NCBI GenBank assembly: GCA_947623225.1
Contig: CANQGO010000007.1
Span: 1-64,000, forward strand
DNA from: an uncultured Clostridia bacterium
Lineage (GTDB): Bacteria > Bacillota > Clostridia > Christensenellales > CAG-314
DNA length: 64,000 nt
Reading direction: 5' to 3'
Part shown: positions 15,491-24,850 of the stretch, in pieces
Position numbering within the stretch: the stretch's first letter is position 1
Layout of the letters: each line of letters begins with the position of its first letter
Made by a program: the position numbers and the translations under genes
The notes under the pieces: model-generated
Told to the model about the DNA's origin: nothing
Seen by the model: only the letters and a program-made list of their open reading frames with translations
Databases searched by the model: none

Positions 15491-16816
15491 TTATTTCTTC
15501 TCCTTTGCTTTGATTTTGGTCAGACGCACGCTCTGCACTATAGGCCGCTTGGCAGGGCACACATACGCGCACGTGCCGCACTCGAAACAGTTGAGCGCGC
15601 CGTACTTGACGGCATTTTCCGTGTCGCCCACCGTCGTGTAGAAGTCTATGTACATGGGCATAAGTCTCATCGGGCACACGCTCGCGCAGCGTCCGCAGTT
15701 GATACAGGGCGTGGGCAGCACCGTAGAGGCTTCCTTGTCCGTCAGCGCGAGCAGACCGCTGTCCGTCTTGGTGGTAGCCACGTCCAGGTTGATGAGGCTG
15801 TATCCCATCATGGGACCGCCGCTCACCAACTTGACGGCGTCGTCCGTGAGTCCGCCGCACAACTCCACTATCTGCGACAGGGGAGTGCCTATGGCAACTT
15901 CTATATTCTTGGGATTGCGTATGCCTCTGCCGCTCACCGTCATCAGCCGCTTGTGCAGCGTCGTGCCGTTGACAACGGCGTCCCATACGGCGTAGGCAGT
16001 GCCTACATTGTCCACTATGCAACCTACCGCGGCAGGCAGTCCGCCTATGGGTACTTCACGACCCACGCAGGCCTTGATGATGGTTTTCTCCGCGCCTTGC
16101 GGATACTTCTTCTTGAGCAATACCACCACTATGTCGCCCTCTTTACGGCTCTGCAGGGCTTCCTTGGTGTCGGGGATGACTCCGTCCTGAGCCAGCAGCG
16201 CGGCGTAGGCTTCGGGCTTGTTGTCCTCTATGCCGATATATATGTTGCTCACGTTGATGGCTTTGGCTATCAACCGCACACCGGCGAGGAATTGCTCCGT
16301 GCGCTCTATCATCAGGCGATTGTCGCAGTTGAGATATGGCTCGCACTCGGCGGCATTGATGATGAGCGTGTCTACGGGGTCCTGCGGCTGCAACTTGACC
16401 GCCGTGGGAAATCCCGCTCCGCCCATACCTACTATACCGGCTTCGCGCACGCGCTCCACTATCTGCTCCGGCGTGGGATCGGTCAGGGGCGGCAGGGTGA
16501 ACTTGTCCTGCTCGCCGTTGGACTTGATATGTATGCAGTCCACGGCAACGCCCTGCGCATTCTTGCGCTTGACGATCTCCGCCACTTCACCGCAGACGGG
16601 CGAATGGATATTTGCCGAAACGAAGGCGGACGCTTCCGCGATCAATTGACCCTCGATCACACGGTCGCCGACGTTCACGACAGGTTGTGCAGGTTTTCCT
16701 ATGTGCTGGGACAGCGGGACATAGTAGTCGGTCACGATGGGCATCTGCTCTATCGCGACCGTCGCCGTCAGATCCTTGTTGTCCGGCACATGAAAACCAC
16801 CTCTGAAAGTTCTCAT
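15491..16816 (-). CDS. rnfC: Rnf complex subunit C (NADH-binding, FeS)
   Basis: A 441-residue cytoplasmic subunit. In order: an N-terminal barrel-sandwich segment (FRGGFHVPDNK), the Gly-rich nucleotide/FMN-binding region (GIVGMGGAGFPTAVK), and two C-terminal [4Fe-4S] motifs, CINCGRCASVCP and CFECGTCAYVCP. RnfC exchanges electrons with NAD+/NADH. It is the first gene of the rnf operon, with AAAGGAG about 12 bases before the ATG and a strong promoter at 16872-16900. Length and motifs fit the clostridial form. Confidence 0.97.
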   Translation of the reverse strand: MRTFRGGFHVPDNKDLTATVAIEQMPIVTDYYVPLSQHIGKPAQPVVNVGDRVIEGQLIAEASAFVSANIHSPVCGEVAEIVKRKNAQGVAVDCIHIKSNGEQDKFTLPPLTDPTPEQIVERVREAGIVGMGGAGFPTAVKLQPQDPVDTLIINAAECEPYLNCDNRLMIERTEQFLAGVRLIAKAINVSNIYIGIEDNKPEAYAALLAQDGVIPDTKEALQSRKEGDIVVVLLKKKYPQGAEKTIIKACVGREVPIGGLPAAVGCIVDNVGTAYAVWDAVVNGTTLHKRLMTVSGRGIRNPKNIEVAIGTPLSQIVELCGGLTDDAVKLVSGGPMMGYSLINLDVATTKTDSGLLALTDKEASTVLPTPCINCGRCASVCPMRLMPMYIDFYTTVGDTENAVKYGALNCFECGTCAYVCPAKRPIVQSVRLTKIKAKEKK

Positions 16817-16871
16817 ATACTAAACTACTCCTTTGATAGGATTTTGCGTGCATTGCGCACCACATTTATAC

Positions 16872-16900
16872 AGTATATCACATAAAAAAATAATTGTAAA
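16872..16900 (-). promoter_or_regulatory. Promoter of the rnf operon
   Basis: TTTACA (16895-16900), 17-bp spacer, TATACT (16872-16877), about 50 bp before the rnfC start. Confidence 0.8.
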
Positions 16901-16914
16901 TAATACGACAAGAC

Positions 16915-16970
16915 AAAAAAAGCACTTTTTGCCGCGTATGCGTCATTGTACGCTTGCAAAGTGCTTTGTT
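16915..16970 (-). terminator. Terminator after the S51 peptidase gene
   Basis: A long hairpin with outer arms AAAGCACTTT / AAAGTGCTTT and an inner GCGTA/TACGC stem, ending in a T-run on the minus strand. It insulates the rnf promoter from the upstream operon. Confidence 0.75.
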
Positions 16971-16973
16971 GTG

Positions 16974-17627
16974 CTACGATCCCACCTGTCCCATCACGGT
17001 GATATTGCCGTTTTCTATCAGCAGACCGCCCTCGTGCCTCATCTTGTATACCGGCATGCCGTGCTCTCTATGCGCTCGCGCCGCACATGCGTCCTGCAAT
17101 TCGGTGCCCAGATAGTGCACCTCCAGATCCAGCCCGTTCACCAGTCCCAAGCCGCGCTGCATACTGTACTCGGCATAGTCCTCGTCCGGCGTGATATGGT
17201 AGGTGCCCAGTTGCAGCATGGCTCCCGCCGAAGCCCCCGCGACTATCCCGCCGAAGCGTACTACCGCCTCCGTCAGCCCCATATCCTCCAGCCGCGCTAT
17301 GGCTCTTTCAGGCATACCTCCCGTGAAGAAGAGCATCTCGGCGTCAGACAACTGCACAAGGTGATCCTCGTGCGAATAGGGATCCAGCCACTGTAGATCC
17401 TTACGCTCGTACCCGTAGGCGAGGAAAGGTCTCACTATATTCTCGTATTTCTCGCCCCCTTCGCCGTATATGCTCCGCCAGCTGTCCTCGTCCCACGCCT
17501 GCGTCGGACGGTAAGCCAGCGGCAGTATGAGCACGCGCGGACGATCTCTCAGCAGACCCTCCAGGTGCACGCGCGCCCACTCACCGTCGAAGTTGTAATA
17601 GTTGAGCAATATATTTGCCTTCGCCAT
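16974..17627 (-). CDS. Peptidase S51 family protein (PepE/cyanophycinase-like)
   Basis: A 217-residue soluble protein with the class I glutamine amidotransferase-like fold of family S51. Visible are FFTGGMPERA (the GG-N/P turn), the nucleophile elbow GASAGAML near residue 131, and LEVHYLGTELQ. S51 enzymes cleave Asp-X dipeptides (PepE), cyanophycin or similar substrates; the exact substrate is unknown. It overlaps the end of the nucleoside phosphorylase gene by one base (TGATG), so the two form an operon ending at the terminator 16915-16970. Confidence 0.8.
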   Translation of the reverse strand: MAKANILLNYYNFDGEWARVHLEGLLRDRPRVLILPLAYRPTQAWDEDSWRSIYGEGGEKYENIVRPFLAYGYERKDLQWLDPYSHEDHLVQLSDAEMLFFTGGMPERAIARLEDMGLTEAVVRFGGIVAGASAGAMLQLGTYHITPDEDYAEYSMQRGLGLVNGLDLEVHYLGTELQDACAARAHREHGMPVYKMRHEGGLLIENGNITVMGQVGS

Positions 17628-18943
17628 CAGTACATTTCCACTCCGTCTTTGCCCACGTAGGCATACGCTATCTTGTGCTCGGCAGGCTGCTCGCTGCCTA
17701 TGACTATGGCGTCGGATATGAGCGTCTTCGCCTCGTCCAGTCCCTTGCCGTCACGGTGGAATACTTCGCACAGCACGTCGCCGCGGCGTACCTTGCTGCC
17801 TATGGCAACATGCATGATGACTCCGACGGAGAAGTCTATCTCGTCGCTCTTGGTCATGCGTCCGCCGCCCAGTCGCGTTACCGCTCTGCCTATATCCGCC
17901 GCCACCATAGATGTGACATACCCGTCGCAGGGCGATACCACGACGTCCCGCGTGCCTATCTCGAACCGCTCGGGGTGCAGTATGTAGTTTTCGTCACCGT
18001 GCTGCGCACGCACCATCTCGGCGAACTTCGCCAACGCTCTTCCGCTGTCTATCGCCGAGTCGAAGGCTTCCTCCGCACTCTGCAATGTATACTTGCCCGT
18101 CAATGCCAACAGCCTGAGAGCCACTTCCCGTATCTCGCGGTACAGACGGTTCTTTTTGCCCTTCAGCACGTCTACGATGCCTATGATCTCCAGCGAATTG
18201 CCCACGTGATCGGATAGCGGCTGCTGCATATCCGTGATGAGCGCGCCTATACGCTTGCCGGCTATGGTGCCTATGGCTACCATCTTTTTGGCAAGTTCCA
18301 ACGCACTCTCGGGATCCGGCATGAACGCGCCGCTGCCGTACTTGACGTCCAGCAGTATGGTGTCCGAGCCGCTTGCCAACTTTTTGCTCATTATACTTGC
18401 GCATATGAGCGGAATGGAATTGACCGTACCCGTCACGTCACGCAGCGCGTATATCTTCTTGTCCGCCGGCGCGAGATTGGCAGTCTGCCCTATCACCGCA
18501 CAGCCGACGCGCTTGACCACTTCGAAGAATTCCTCTTCGCTCAGTGCCGTGTCAAAGCCGGGTATGCTCTCCAGTTTGTCTATGGTCCCGCCGGTGAAGC
18601 CCAGTCCTCTGCCGCTCATCTTGGCTACGTACACTCCGCAGCATGCCAGTATGGGCGCGAGAGCCAGCGTCGTGCTGTCCCCTATGCCGCCGGTGGAGTG
18701 CTTGTCCACCACGATACCGCCCAGTGCCGACATGTCCACCACCTCGCCGCTGTGCAGCATGGCGTCCGTCATGGCAAATGTCTCCTCGTCCGTCATCCCG
18801 TTGAGCAGGATGGCCATCAGCAGCGCAGACATTTGATAGTCGGGAATGGTCCCGTCGGTGAATCCGTCTACAAAGAATTTTATCTGCTCGGCAGTCAACT
18901 CGCCGCCTACCTTCTTCTTCTCTATGATATCTATGATATTCAT
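17627..18943 (-). CDS. Pyrimidine-nucleoside/thymidine phosphorylase
   Basis: A 438-residue enzyme that cleaves pyrimidine (deoxy)nucleosides with phosphate to base and (deoxy)ribose-1-phosphate. Typical blocks are TDGTIPDYQMSALLMAI, the phosphate-binding DKHSTGGIGDSTTL, AKMSGRGLGFTGGTIDKLES (the thymidine phosphorylase signature) and DVKYGSGAF. The length matches the 430-440 residues of the family. GAAGGA/GAGGAG lies before the ATG. It is first in a two-gene unit with the S51 peptidase. Whether uridine, thymidine or both are used (Pdp versus DeoA) is not decided here. Confidence 0.95.
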   Translation of the reverse strand: MNIIDIIEKKKVGGELTAEQIKFFVDGFTDGTIPDYQMSALLMAILLNGMTDEETFAMTDAMLHSGEVVDMSALGGIVVDKHSTGGIGDSTTLALAPILACCGVYVAKMSGRGLGFTGGTIDKLESIPGFDTALSEEEFFEVVKRVGCAVIGQTANLAPADKKIYALRDVTGTVNSIPLICASIMSKKLASGSDTILLDVKYGSGAFMPDPESALELAKKMVAIGTIAGKRIGALITDMQQPLSDHVGNSLEIIGIVDVLKGKKNRLYREIREVALRLLALTGKYTLQSAEEAFDSAIDSGRALAKFAEMVRAQHGDENYILHPERFEIGTRDVVVSPCDGYVTSMVAADIGRAVTRLGGGRMTKSDEIDFSVGVIMHVAIGSKVRRGDVLCEVFHRDGKGLDEAKTLISDAIVIGSEQPAEHKIAYAYVGKDGVEMY

Positions 18944-19078
18944 TCCTTCGCTCCTCGCTTTTCCTCTTTGCCGCAGTTACCTGCGTCTTTTTTAATTATA
19001 CCATACATTTTCCCCTCATTCAATAGCCTTTTTGCGCATTTTTGCAACCAAAGCCCCGCTCTGCACGGTCCGGATATG

Positions 19079-19114
19079 AAATACGCCTCCCGAGATCCCT
19101 TCCCGAGAGGCGTA
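19079..19114 (-). terminator. Possible terminator after the CvpA-like gene
   Basis: Arms ATACGCCTC / GAGGCGTAT with inner CCGAG / CCCGA parts. The following T-run on the minus strand is short (TTTC), so this is uncertain. Confidence 0.4.
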
Positions 19115-19126
19115 TGTGCTACTTTA

Positions 19127-20353
19127 TCAGCCGAATATATTGCGCAGGCGTTCTATCTTGTCCTCCGACAGCGTGCCGTTGTCCTCTATGCGATCTATCG
19201 CGTCCCGGATACTCTGCGTCTGCTCCTCCGTGAGATTGTCGGATATGTCGGACGCGCAACCCTCTATGATGGGCAACGCCAGACTGCTCTCGCCTATCTT
19301 GCCTACTATCTCGTCCGCTTGCTCCTCCGTGAGTACGTCCTGACGGGTGTAGTCATACAGGTCGCTGATGATACTGCCCTCTTTGAGGAACTCCACCTCG
19401 CTTATATCCAACCCGGACAAGTCGACGGGCAGATCGTTGGTTTGGCTGAGCGAGTTTATAAGAATGTTCAACGTGGCAAGCGCGTCGTCGGACATGCCCG
19501 ACTTGATATCGTCCAGATTCTTCAATATCTCCTGCAGATCCTCAAAGTTCCCCGACAGGATGATATCCGCAAAGTCCATATTGCTCAGCTTGATCATTTC
19601 CTTCGCCATCTGCACCGCACCGCTCAGCGAATCCACCAATGCCGGCAGGTTGGTATTCTTCCCCTCCGACATGGGCACTGTGGATATCCACTCAAATGGC
19701 TTGCCCGTCAGCTTGTCGTAGAATACGGCAATGCCGCTCTCGGGATACCCCGTCAGTGTCTGCATGATACTGAACTGTTCGTCTGCTCCCTGCTCGGAAC
19801 CTTCCGTCGTCTCACTTGACAGATCATTTGCCATAACGGCGACCTTGCCCACCTGCGTGAGCAGCCCCGACACCGCCATGCACAGCGCGACAGCTACCGC
19901 CGCTCCCTGCACCAAGCCTATCAGCCCGCCGAACAGCCTGTGTCTACGCACCTTTTCCTTGCGCTTCTCGCCGTGGCGGAATATGGCATTGCATATGGGC
20001 GAGACGATGATCCAGGTGAGCAGCAAGAGCAACAAGAAAAGTAAGATATAACTCACCACCTTGACTATGCTCTGCACCAGAGGTACGAGTATCTCGCTGA
20101 GATCCACGCCCTGCATCGCCTCCGTCAACGTATTGCACAGATACTCCATCCCAGTCATATCGGTGCCCGGCATCTTCATATTGGTGAGGGCGTTGCCCAA
20201 CGGTCCGCACAGCAACCCCGCCAGAATTATACACACCACCGTCACGACGGTACGCGCCAGCGAGCGTTTGAACCCGCGTATCAAGCCTACCAGTAAGCCT
20301 ATCACAACGGGCAACACCGTGAACACTAAGACCATCAACATTATAAAGTTCAT
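19127..20353 (-). CDS. CvpA-like membrane protein
   Basis: A 408-residue protein. The N-terminal hydrophobic helices, beginning VLPVVIGLLVGLIRGFKRSLART, match the opening of CvpA-family proteins. A second group of helices lies at about 105-135 and 145-180, followed by an extracytoplasmic or cytoplasmic C-terminal half of about 220 mostly helical residues with no known domain. CvpA proteins are linked to envelope homeostasis and, in E. coli, colicin V production; the biochemical role is unclear. It is much longer than the 160-180 residues of classical CvpA. It is monocistronic, with AGGAG about 11 bases before the ATG. Confidence 0.7.
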   Translation of the reverse strand: MNFIMLMVLVFTVLPVVIGLLVGLIRGFKRSLARTVVTVVCIILAGLLCGPLGNALTNMKMPGTDMTGMEYLCNTLTEAMQGVDLSEILVPLVQSIVKVVSYILLFLLLLLLTWIIVSPICNAIFRHGEKRKEKVRRHRLFGGLIGLVQGAAVAVALCMAVSGLLTQVGKVAVMANDLSSETTEGSEQGADEQFSIMQTLTGYPESGIAVFYDKLTGKPFEWISTVPMSEGKNTNLPALVDSLSGAVQMAKEMIKLSNMDFADIILSGNFEDLQEILKNLDDIKSGMSDDALATLNILINSLSQTNDLPVDLSGLDISEVEFLKEGSIISDLYDYTRQDVLTEEQADEIVGKIGESSLALPIIEGCASDISDNLTEEQTQSIRDAIDRIEDNGTLSEDKIERLRNIFG

Positions 20354-20430
20354 TCCGTTTTCTACTCCTGTTTGTATTGTATTTTACCCGAATTTGCACT
20401 TCTTACACGTTTTTTTCAATTTTTTGCCGC

Positions 20431-20961
20431 TCAGCACGCGCTCGCATGCTTGGCAAGGAACTCCTCCATCGACACATGCGTATGCACCGGACGGTCAAGC
20501 GGATTGTACTTTTCCGTCTCGGGCAGAGTCACCATGGTATATTCGTCTCCGCCGCCGCTGTAGAAGCTGTGCGCGTCTCGGACGATCTTCTGTACATACC
20601 TTTTCTCGTTCACCCAGCCCGCTGTCGGCTCGCCTTCGCAGAATATTTCCAACTTCTCGCAGCCATAGAATGCGTCCTTTTCGATACTCTCCACGCTCGC
20701 GGGTATCCATATTGCGCACAGCTCTTTGCACCCGGCAAACGCCCTCGTGCCTATACTGTTCAGCCCGCTGTTCAGCAGCACGCACTTCAGCGCAGACCCC
20801 GCGCAGCAACCGCCGTTGATACTCACCGTATTGTCCGGCGTAGCGACGAATTGGGCACTTTGCGCGCTCAGCCTCACCGCTATCACGCCGTCGGTGCTCG
20901 ATTGCACATTGAAACTGCCCTCTTTGGCGAAAATTTTATCGAATTCCTCCTGGATCTTCAT
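20431..20961 (-). CDS. Leucine-rich repeat (BspA/LRR_5-type) protein, cytoplasmic
   Basis: A 176-residue protein without signal peptide. The middle third has LRR_5-type units: LNSIGTRAFAGCKELCAIWIPASVESIEKDAFYGC split into two repeats with the IGxxAFxGC / IExxAFYGC pattern. BspA-type repeats are common in gut bacteria, usually on surface proteins; here the lack of a signal peptide suggests an intracellular protein. The ATG at 20961 has AAGGAG upstream; the longer frame to 21027 overlaps likely promoter sequence. Function unknown. Confidence 0.65.
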   Translation of the reverse strand: MKIQEEFDKIFAKEGSFNVQSSTDGVIAVRLSAQSAQFVATPDNTVSINGGCCAGSALKCVLLNSGLNSIGTRAFAGCKELCAIWIPASVESIEKDAFYGCEKLEIFCEGEPTAGWVNEKRYVQKIVRDAHSFYSGGGDEYTMVTLPETEKYNPLDRPVHTHVSMEEFLAKHASAC

Positions 20962-21073
20962 ATCCCTCTCCTTGCCGTGTGTTGGCGTCATACCGTAATT
21001 ATAACAAATTATACACAAATGTGTCAATTTAATTACAGCGTTCGCCGTTTAAGTGCCGACGGCTCTGCATACA

Positions 21074-21103
21074 AGAATTCCCGCCGGAAGGGACCGACGG
21101 GAA
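21074..21103 (-). terminator. Probable terminator after gap
   Basis: Arms ATTCCCG-CGG / CCG-CGGGAAT downstream of the gap stop, followed on the minus strand by TTCTTG. The T-run is weak. Confidence 0.5.
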
Positions 21104-21129
21104 TGTAGTTACGCTGTAACGATAGTAGC

Positions 21130-22197
21130 TTACTCGCAAAGTTGAGCGAAGTACTTGATGGTGCGGACCATCTGAGAAGTGTAGCTGTTTTCGTTGTCGT
21201 ACCAGGAGACTACCTGCACCTGATATGTGTCGTCGTCCAGCTTCTGCACCATGGTCTGCGTAGCGTCGAAGATGGAACCGTGAGTATCGCCGATCACGTC
21301 GCTGCTGACGATCTGATCCTCATTGTATCCGAAGCTCTCGCTCTCTCTGCTCTTCATGAAGGCGTTAATGCTCTCCTTCGTGATATCGTGACCCTTCACT
21401 ACCGCCACGAGGATGGTCGTGCTGCCGGTGCAGACGGGAACGCGCTGCGCACTGCCGATGAGTTTCTTGTCCAGTTCGGGAATGACCAGACCGATAGCCT
21501 TGGCTGCGCCTGTGGAGTTGGGAACGATATTGCAAGCGGCTGCACGCGCACGGCGAAGGTCGCCCTTACGATGCGGACCGTCCAGCACCATCTGATCGCC
21601 CGTGTATGCGTGTACCGTAGTCATGATACCGGAGACGATGGGAGCATAGTCGTTCAGAGCCTTTGCCATGGGAGCCAGGCAGTTGGTCGTGCAGCTTGCC
21701 GCGGATATGATCGTATCGGAGGGAGTCAGGATACCTTCGTTCACGCCGTATACGACTGTGGGCAGATCGTTGCCTGCGGGAGCGGAGATGATGACTCTCT
21801 TCGCACCTGCGTCTATATGAGCCTGCGCTTTGGCTTTGCTGGTGTAGAAGCCCGTGCACTCCAGCACTACGTCTACTCTGAGCCTTCTCCAGGGCAGTTT
21901 CTCCGCCTTAGCCTCGGCGTAGATATTGATGGTCTTGCCGTTGACGGTGAGCGTACCGGGAGTGATCACCTTCTTGCCGTCCTCGGACATTACCGGCTCG
22001 GTGCTGCTGACGGTGTCAGCCAACTCGTAACGCTTCTGAGCCGTGTCGTACTTCAGCAGATGCGCGAGCATCTTGGGGCTGGTCAGGTCGTTGATGGCGA
22101 CGATCTCATATCCCTTCGCTCCGAACATCTGACGAAATGCAAGACGTCCTATCCGTCCAAAGCCGTTGATTGCAACTCTTACTTTTTTCTGTGCCAT
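21130..22197 (-). CDS. gap: Glyceraldehyde-3-phosphate dehydrogenase
   Basis: A 355-residue glycolytic enzyme that oxidises glyceraldehyde-3-phosphate with NAD(P) and phosphate. The N-terminal Rossmann motif is [14 protein letters not shown], and the catalytic Cys lies in [27 protein letters not shown] is at the C-terminus. The ATG at 22197 is preceded by GGAGG; the longer frame to 22236 includes that RBS. It is divergent from fba, whose product makes its substrate, and the two share a 224-bp regulatory region. It is slightly longer than the usual 335-345 residues. Confidence 0.97.
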   Translation of the reverse strand: MAQKKVRVAINGFGRIGRLAFRQMFGAKGYEIVAINDLTSPKMLAHLLKYDTAQKRYELADTVSSTEPVMSEDGKKVITPGTLTVNGKTINIYAEAKAEKLPWRRLRVDVVLECTGFYTSKAKAQAHIDAGAKRVIISAPAGNDLPTVVYGVNEGILTPSDTIISAASCTTNCLAPMAKALNDYAPIVSGIMTTVHAYTGDQMVLDGPHRKGDLRRARAAACNIVPNSTGAAKAIGLVIPELDKKLIGSAQRVPVCTGSTTILVAVVKGHDITKESINAFMKSRESESFGYNEDQIVSSDVIGDTHGSIFDATQTMVQKLDDDTYQVQVVSWYDNENSYTSQMVRTIKYFAQLCE

Positions 22198-22242
22198 TGT
22201 GAGATTCCTCCAAAAAATTTTTAGTTGGTTTTGCAATACTTC

Positions 22243-22271
22243 TTTACTAAAAATACGTATTGTGGTACAAT
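22243..22271 (+). promoter_or_regulatory. Candidate promoter towards fba, over a small palindrome
   Basis: TTTACT (22243-22248), 17-bp spacer, TACAAT (22266-22271). The -10 box lies inside the inverted repeat TATTGT-GGT-ACAATA (22258-22272). It would give a leader of about 140 nt before fba. Not the only possible fba promoter. Confidence 0.45.
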
Positions 22272-22317
22272 ATCCTTAACGGAATATGCCCTTAGGTGTC
22301 CAGATCCACCATTTCAA

Positions 22318-22346
22318 ATTATAGCACAAGGCAAAAACTTTGACAA
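22318..22346 (-). promoter_or_regulatory. Promoter of gap
   Basis: TTGTCA (22341-22346), 17-bp spacer, TATAAT (22318-22323). The leader to the gap ATG is about 115 nt. Confidence 0.75.
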
Positions 22347-22421
22347 TATCCTATCGATATTTTTTTGCCATAAAATTCCGTTTCACTTTGTATAGAATAT
22401 ATTTATGTCGGAGGAATCACT

Positions 22422-23357
22422 ATGCCACTCGTTACAACCACAGAAATGTTCAAAAAGGCGTATGCAGGAGGCTACGCCATAGGCGCGTTCAATGTCAACG
22501 ACATGGAGATGGTCCAGGCCATCGTCGAGGCAGCCAACGAATGTCACTCTCCCGTGATACTGCAGGTATCCGCAGGCGCGCGCAAGTACGCCAATCCCGT
22601 CTACCTCAGGCACCTCGTGCAGGCAGCCGTGGAGACGACGGATATCCCCATCGCTCTGCACCTGGATCACGGCGCGGATTTCGATATCTGCAAAGCGTCC
22701 ATAGACGGCGGCTTCACCTCCGTCATGATAGACGCCAGTTCCAAGCCCTGGGAGGAAAATATAGCCGTCACGCGTAGCGTCGTGGAGTACGCGCATGCGC
22801 ACGGTGTAGTCGTCGAGGCAGAGTTGGGTAAGCTCGCAGGCGTAGAGGACGACGTACATGTAGAGGCTGCCGACGCACTGTTCACCAGCCCCGACGAGGT
22901 GGAAGAGTTCACCGCCCGCACCGGCATAGACAGCCTCGCCATAGCCATCGGCACCAGCCACGGAGCATACAAGTTCAAGCCCGGTCAGGATCCCAAACTG
23001 CGCCTGGATATTCTGGAAGAGGTAGGCAGACGCCTGCCCGGCTTCCCCATCGTACTGCACGGAGCCAGCAGCGTGCCACAGGACAAGGTGGCATTGGTCA
23101 ACAAGTACGGCGGCGATATGCCCAACGCCATCGGTATCCCCGAGAGCGAACTGCGCAAGGCCGCACGTATGGCAGTATGCAAGATCAATATAGACAGCGA
23201 CCTGCGTGTGAGCTTCACCGCCGCAGTACGCAAGCACTTCGCCGAGAACCCCTCTCACTTCGACCCCAGACAGTACCTGGGCGACGCCCGCGCCATGATG
23301 AAAGAGATGGTCAAGCACAAGATCACCGACGTGCTGGGCAGTGCGGACAAGGCATGA
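22422..23357 (+). CDS. fba: Class II fructose-bisphosphate aldolase
   Basis: A 311-residue zinc aldolase that splits fructose-1,6-bisphosphate into two triose phosphates. Zinc and catalytic motifs are intact: LHLDHGADF (catalytic Asp and first zinc His), VEAELGKLAG, GTSHGAYKF, VLHGASSVP, and the phosphate-binding NIDSDLR near the C-terminus. CGGAGG lies before the ATG. Length and motifs are those of the Gram-positive FbaA type. It is divergent from gap, with which it acts in sequence. Confidence 0.97.
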   Translation: MPLVTTTEMFKKAYAGGYAIGAFNVNDMEMVQAIVEAANECHSPVILQVSAGARKYANPVYLRHLVQAAVETTDIPIALHLDHGADFDICKASIDGGFTSVMIDASSKPWEENIAVTRSVVEYAHAHGVVVEAELGKLAGVEDDVHVEAADALFTSPDEVEEFTARTGIDSLAIAIGTSHGAYKFKPGQDPKLRLDILEEVGRRLPGFPIVLHGASSVPQDKVALVNKYGGDMPNAIGIPESELRKAARMAVCKINIDSDLRVSFTAAVRKHFAENPSHFDPRQYLGDARAMMKEMVKHKITDVLGSADKA

Positions 23358-23416
23358 CGTCCTGCATATAAGAGGCCCCCACCGCTCGACCAAGCGGTGC
23401 AAAAATTGTTCAAACG

Positions 23417-23453
23417 AAAAACGACTTGATACTGCGTGTTTCAAGTCGTTTTT
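23417..23453. terminator. Bidirectional terminator
   Basis: Stem AAAAACGACTTGA / TCAAGTCGTTTTT between convergent fba and the Sel1-repeat pair. Similar in sequence to the one at 7712-7746. Confidence 0.85.
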
Positions 23454-23476
23454 AGATATGTTTTTCGTATACTCTG

Positions 23477-24064
23477 TCACAGCGGACTGGGGTAATACTT
23501 CTTGGGCAGACGTCTGAGCCTGTCCGCCGCTTCCCTTGCCTTCTCGTGACCCTTTGCCGCCGCCTTTTCGTACCACTCGAGTGCTCTCACCGCGTCCCTC
23601 GAATCCCGCTCGTCCGGATACCATTCCAGTTGCGTCCTGTACTTGCCGAGCAATATGGACGCGCTGTACTTTTCATAGATCACGCCCAGTTGGTACATGG
23701 CCTCCACATTGCCGAGTTCGGCGGCTTTTTTGTAATACCGTATGGCAAATTCCCTGTTTTGAGACATTTGAAATGTCTTGTCGCCGCGGTCATACGCCGA
23801 GCCCATCATCAGCAAAGCGGGCATATAGTTACCGCCAGCGGCACCGCTCAGCCATCTGCCTCCAAGTTGTGCGCACGTCAATTGTTCGAAATACGGCAGT
23901 CTGTAGTATAACTTCTGATACAGCAATGCCAATTCGTACTTTGTCTCGGGATCGTCACTGCTTTCCACCTTCTGCTCGAGCGCGTCTATCTTTTGCAGCA
24001 GTTCCCTTGTACTGTCGTCACTTACCGGAAATGAGTAAAATGCCTTGGTCGTATAATATTCCAT
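23477..24064 (-). CDS. Sel1-repeat (TPR-like) protein A
   Basis: A 195-residue soluble protein with degenerate Sel1-like repeats: YMPALLMMGSAYDRG, a RYYKKAAELGNVEAMYQLG unit, and ALEWYEKAAAKGHEKA. Sel1 repeats form alpha-solenoids for protein binding, often in signalling or regulation. GGAG lies eight bases before the ATG at 24064; a GTG two codons upstream is too close to it. It is downstream of a second Sel1 protein with 28 bp between them, so they are probably cotranscribed and may bind a common partner. Confidence 0.75.
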   Translation of the reverse strand: MEYYTTKAFYSFPVSDDSTRELLQKIDALEQKVESSDDPETKYELALLYQKLYYRLPYFEQLTCAQLGGRWLSGAAGGNYMPALLMMGSAYDRGDKTFQMSQNREFAIRYYKKAAELGNVEAMYQLGVIYEKYSASILLGKYRTQLEWYPDERDSRDAVRALEWYEKAAAKGHEKAREAADRLRRLPKKYYPSPL

Positions 24065-24092
24065 CGTCACTGCTCCTGTATATATCGGCGCG

Positions 24093-24746
24093 TCAGTCTA
24101 TGATGCCTAACTTCCACAATTTTTCCTTCGCCAGCGTATCGCCCGCGTCTCTTGCACGGCGATAGTATGCTATGGCTTTGTCTTTGTCTCTGCTCATATA
24201 GTAGTCGCCCAGACGATGATATGCGCCCGGATAGTTCAGCGCGGCTCCCTTGTTGCAGTAGAACAGCCCGAGATTTTCGTCGCGCGGCACTATCTTGCCT
24301 TCCAGATATATATTCGCCAGACGGGATATGGCATATATGTAGTTCTGGTCGGCGGCTTTCTTGTACCAGGCTATGGCTGCCAGCGGAAAGTCCTTCTCCA
24401 GCCGCAGTCCGAGACGGTACTGCCCCTCTGCCACGCCCATCTGAGCCAATTCCTCGTACAACTTGGTTATCCAATCATACGGTTGCTGCTCCGTAGTCCA
24501 TATCTCCGCCTGCCTCAGCATGGCGAGCGCGTTCTTCATACTCACCGCACGCGCCAACCAGGAACGGGACTTGCTGCGATACTCACGCTGCGCGTCGTAC
24601 TCCCCTATTCCCGACAGAGAGTCATACAGCCTGTACAGCAGCCAGGCGGCGTTGCCGTCTCCCGCTTCCGCTTTGGGCGTCAGCTCCTCTATGCTCTTTT
24701 TGGGATTTCCCGAATACTTGCTGTAGTCGTCCTTGTATGCGTCCAT
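24093..24746 (-). CDS. Sel1-repeat (TPR-like) protein B
   Basis: A 217-residue soluble protein with three to four Sel1-type repeats, for example AAIAWYKKAADQNYIYAISRLA, partly quoted here, GLFYCNKGAALNYPGAYHRLG and AIAYYRRARDAGD. There is no signal peptide. It is similar in build to the 195-aa protein that follows it and probably a paralogue. Function unknown beyond protein-protein interaction; a pair of adjacent Sel1 proteins could form one regulatory module. Confidence 0.75.
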   Translation of the reverse strand: MDAYKDDYSKYSGNPKKSIEELTPKAEAGDGNAAWLLYRLYDSLSGIGEYDAQREYRSKSRSWLARAVSMKNALAMLRQAEIWTTEQQPYDWITKLYEELAQMGVAEGQYRLGLRLEKDFPLAAIAWYKKAADQNYIYAISRLANIYLEGKIVPRDENLGLFYCNKGAALNYPGAYHRLGDYYMSRDKDKAIAYYRRARDAGDTLAKEKLWKLGIID

Positions 24747-24850
24747 GACAGATATCCTCCTTCACTGCCGCACGTTTCCGTATGTAAGGGCATACCCTCA
24801 CGGCAACTGCGGCACTTGTGTTATAATTATTACATATTACGCCGTCGTTG

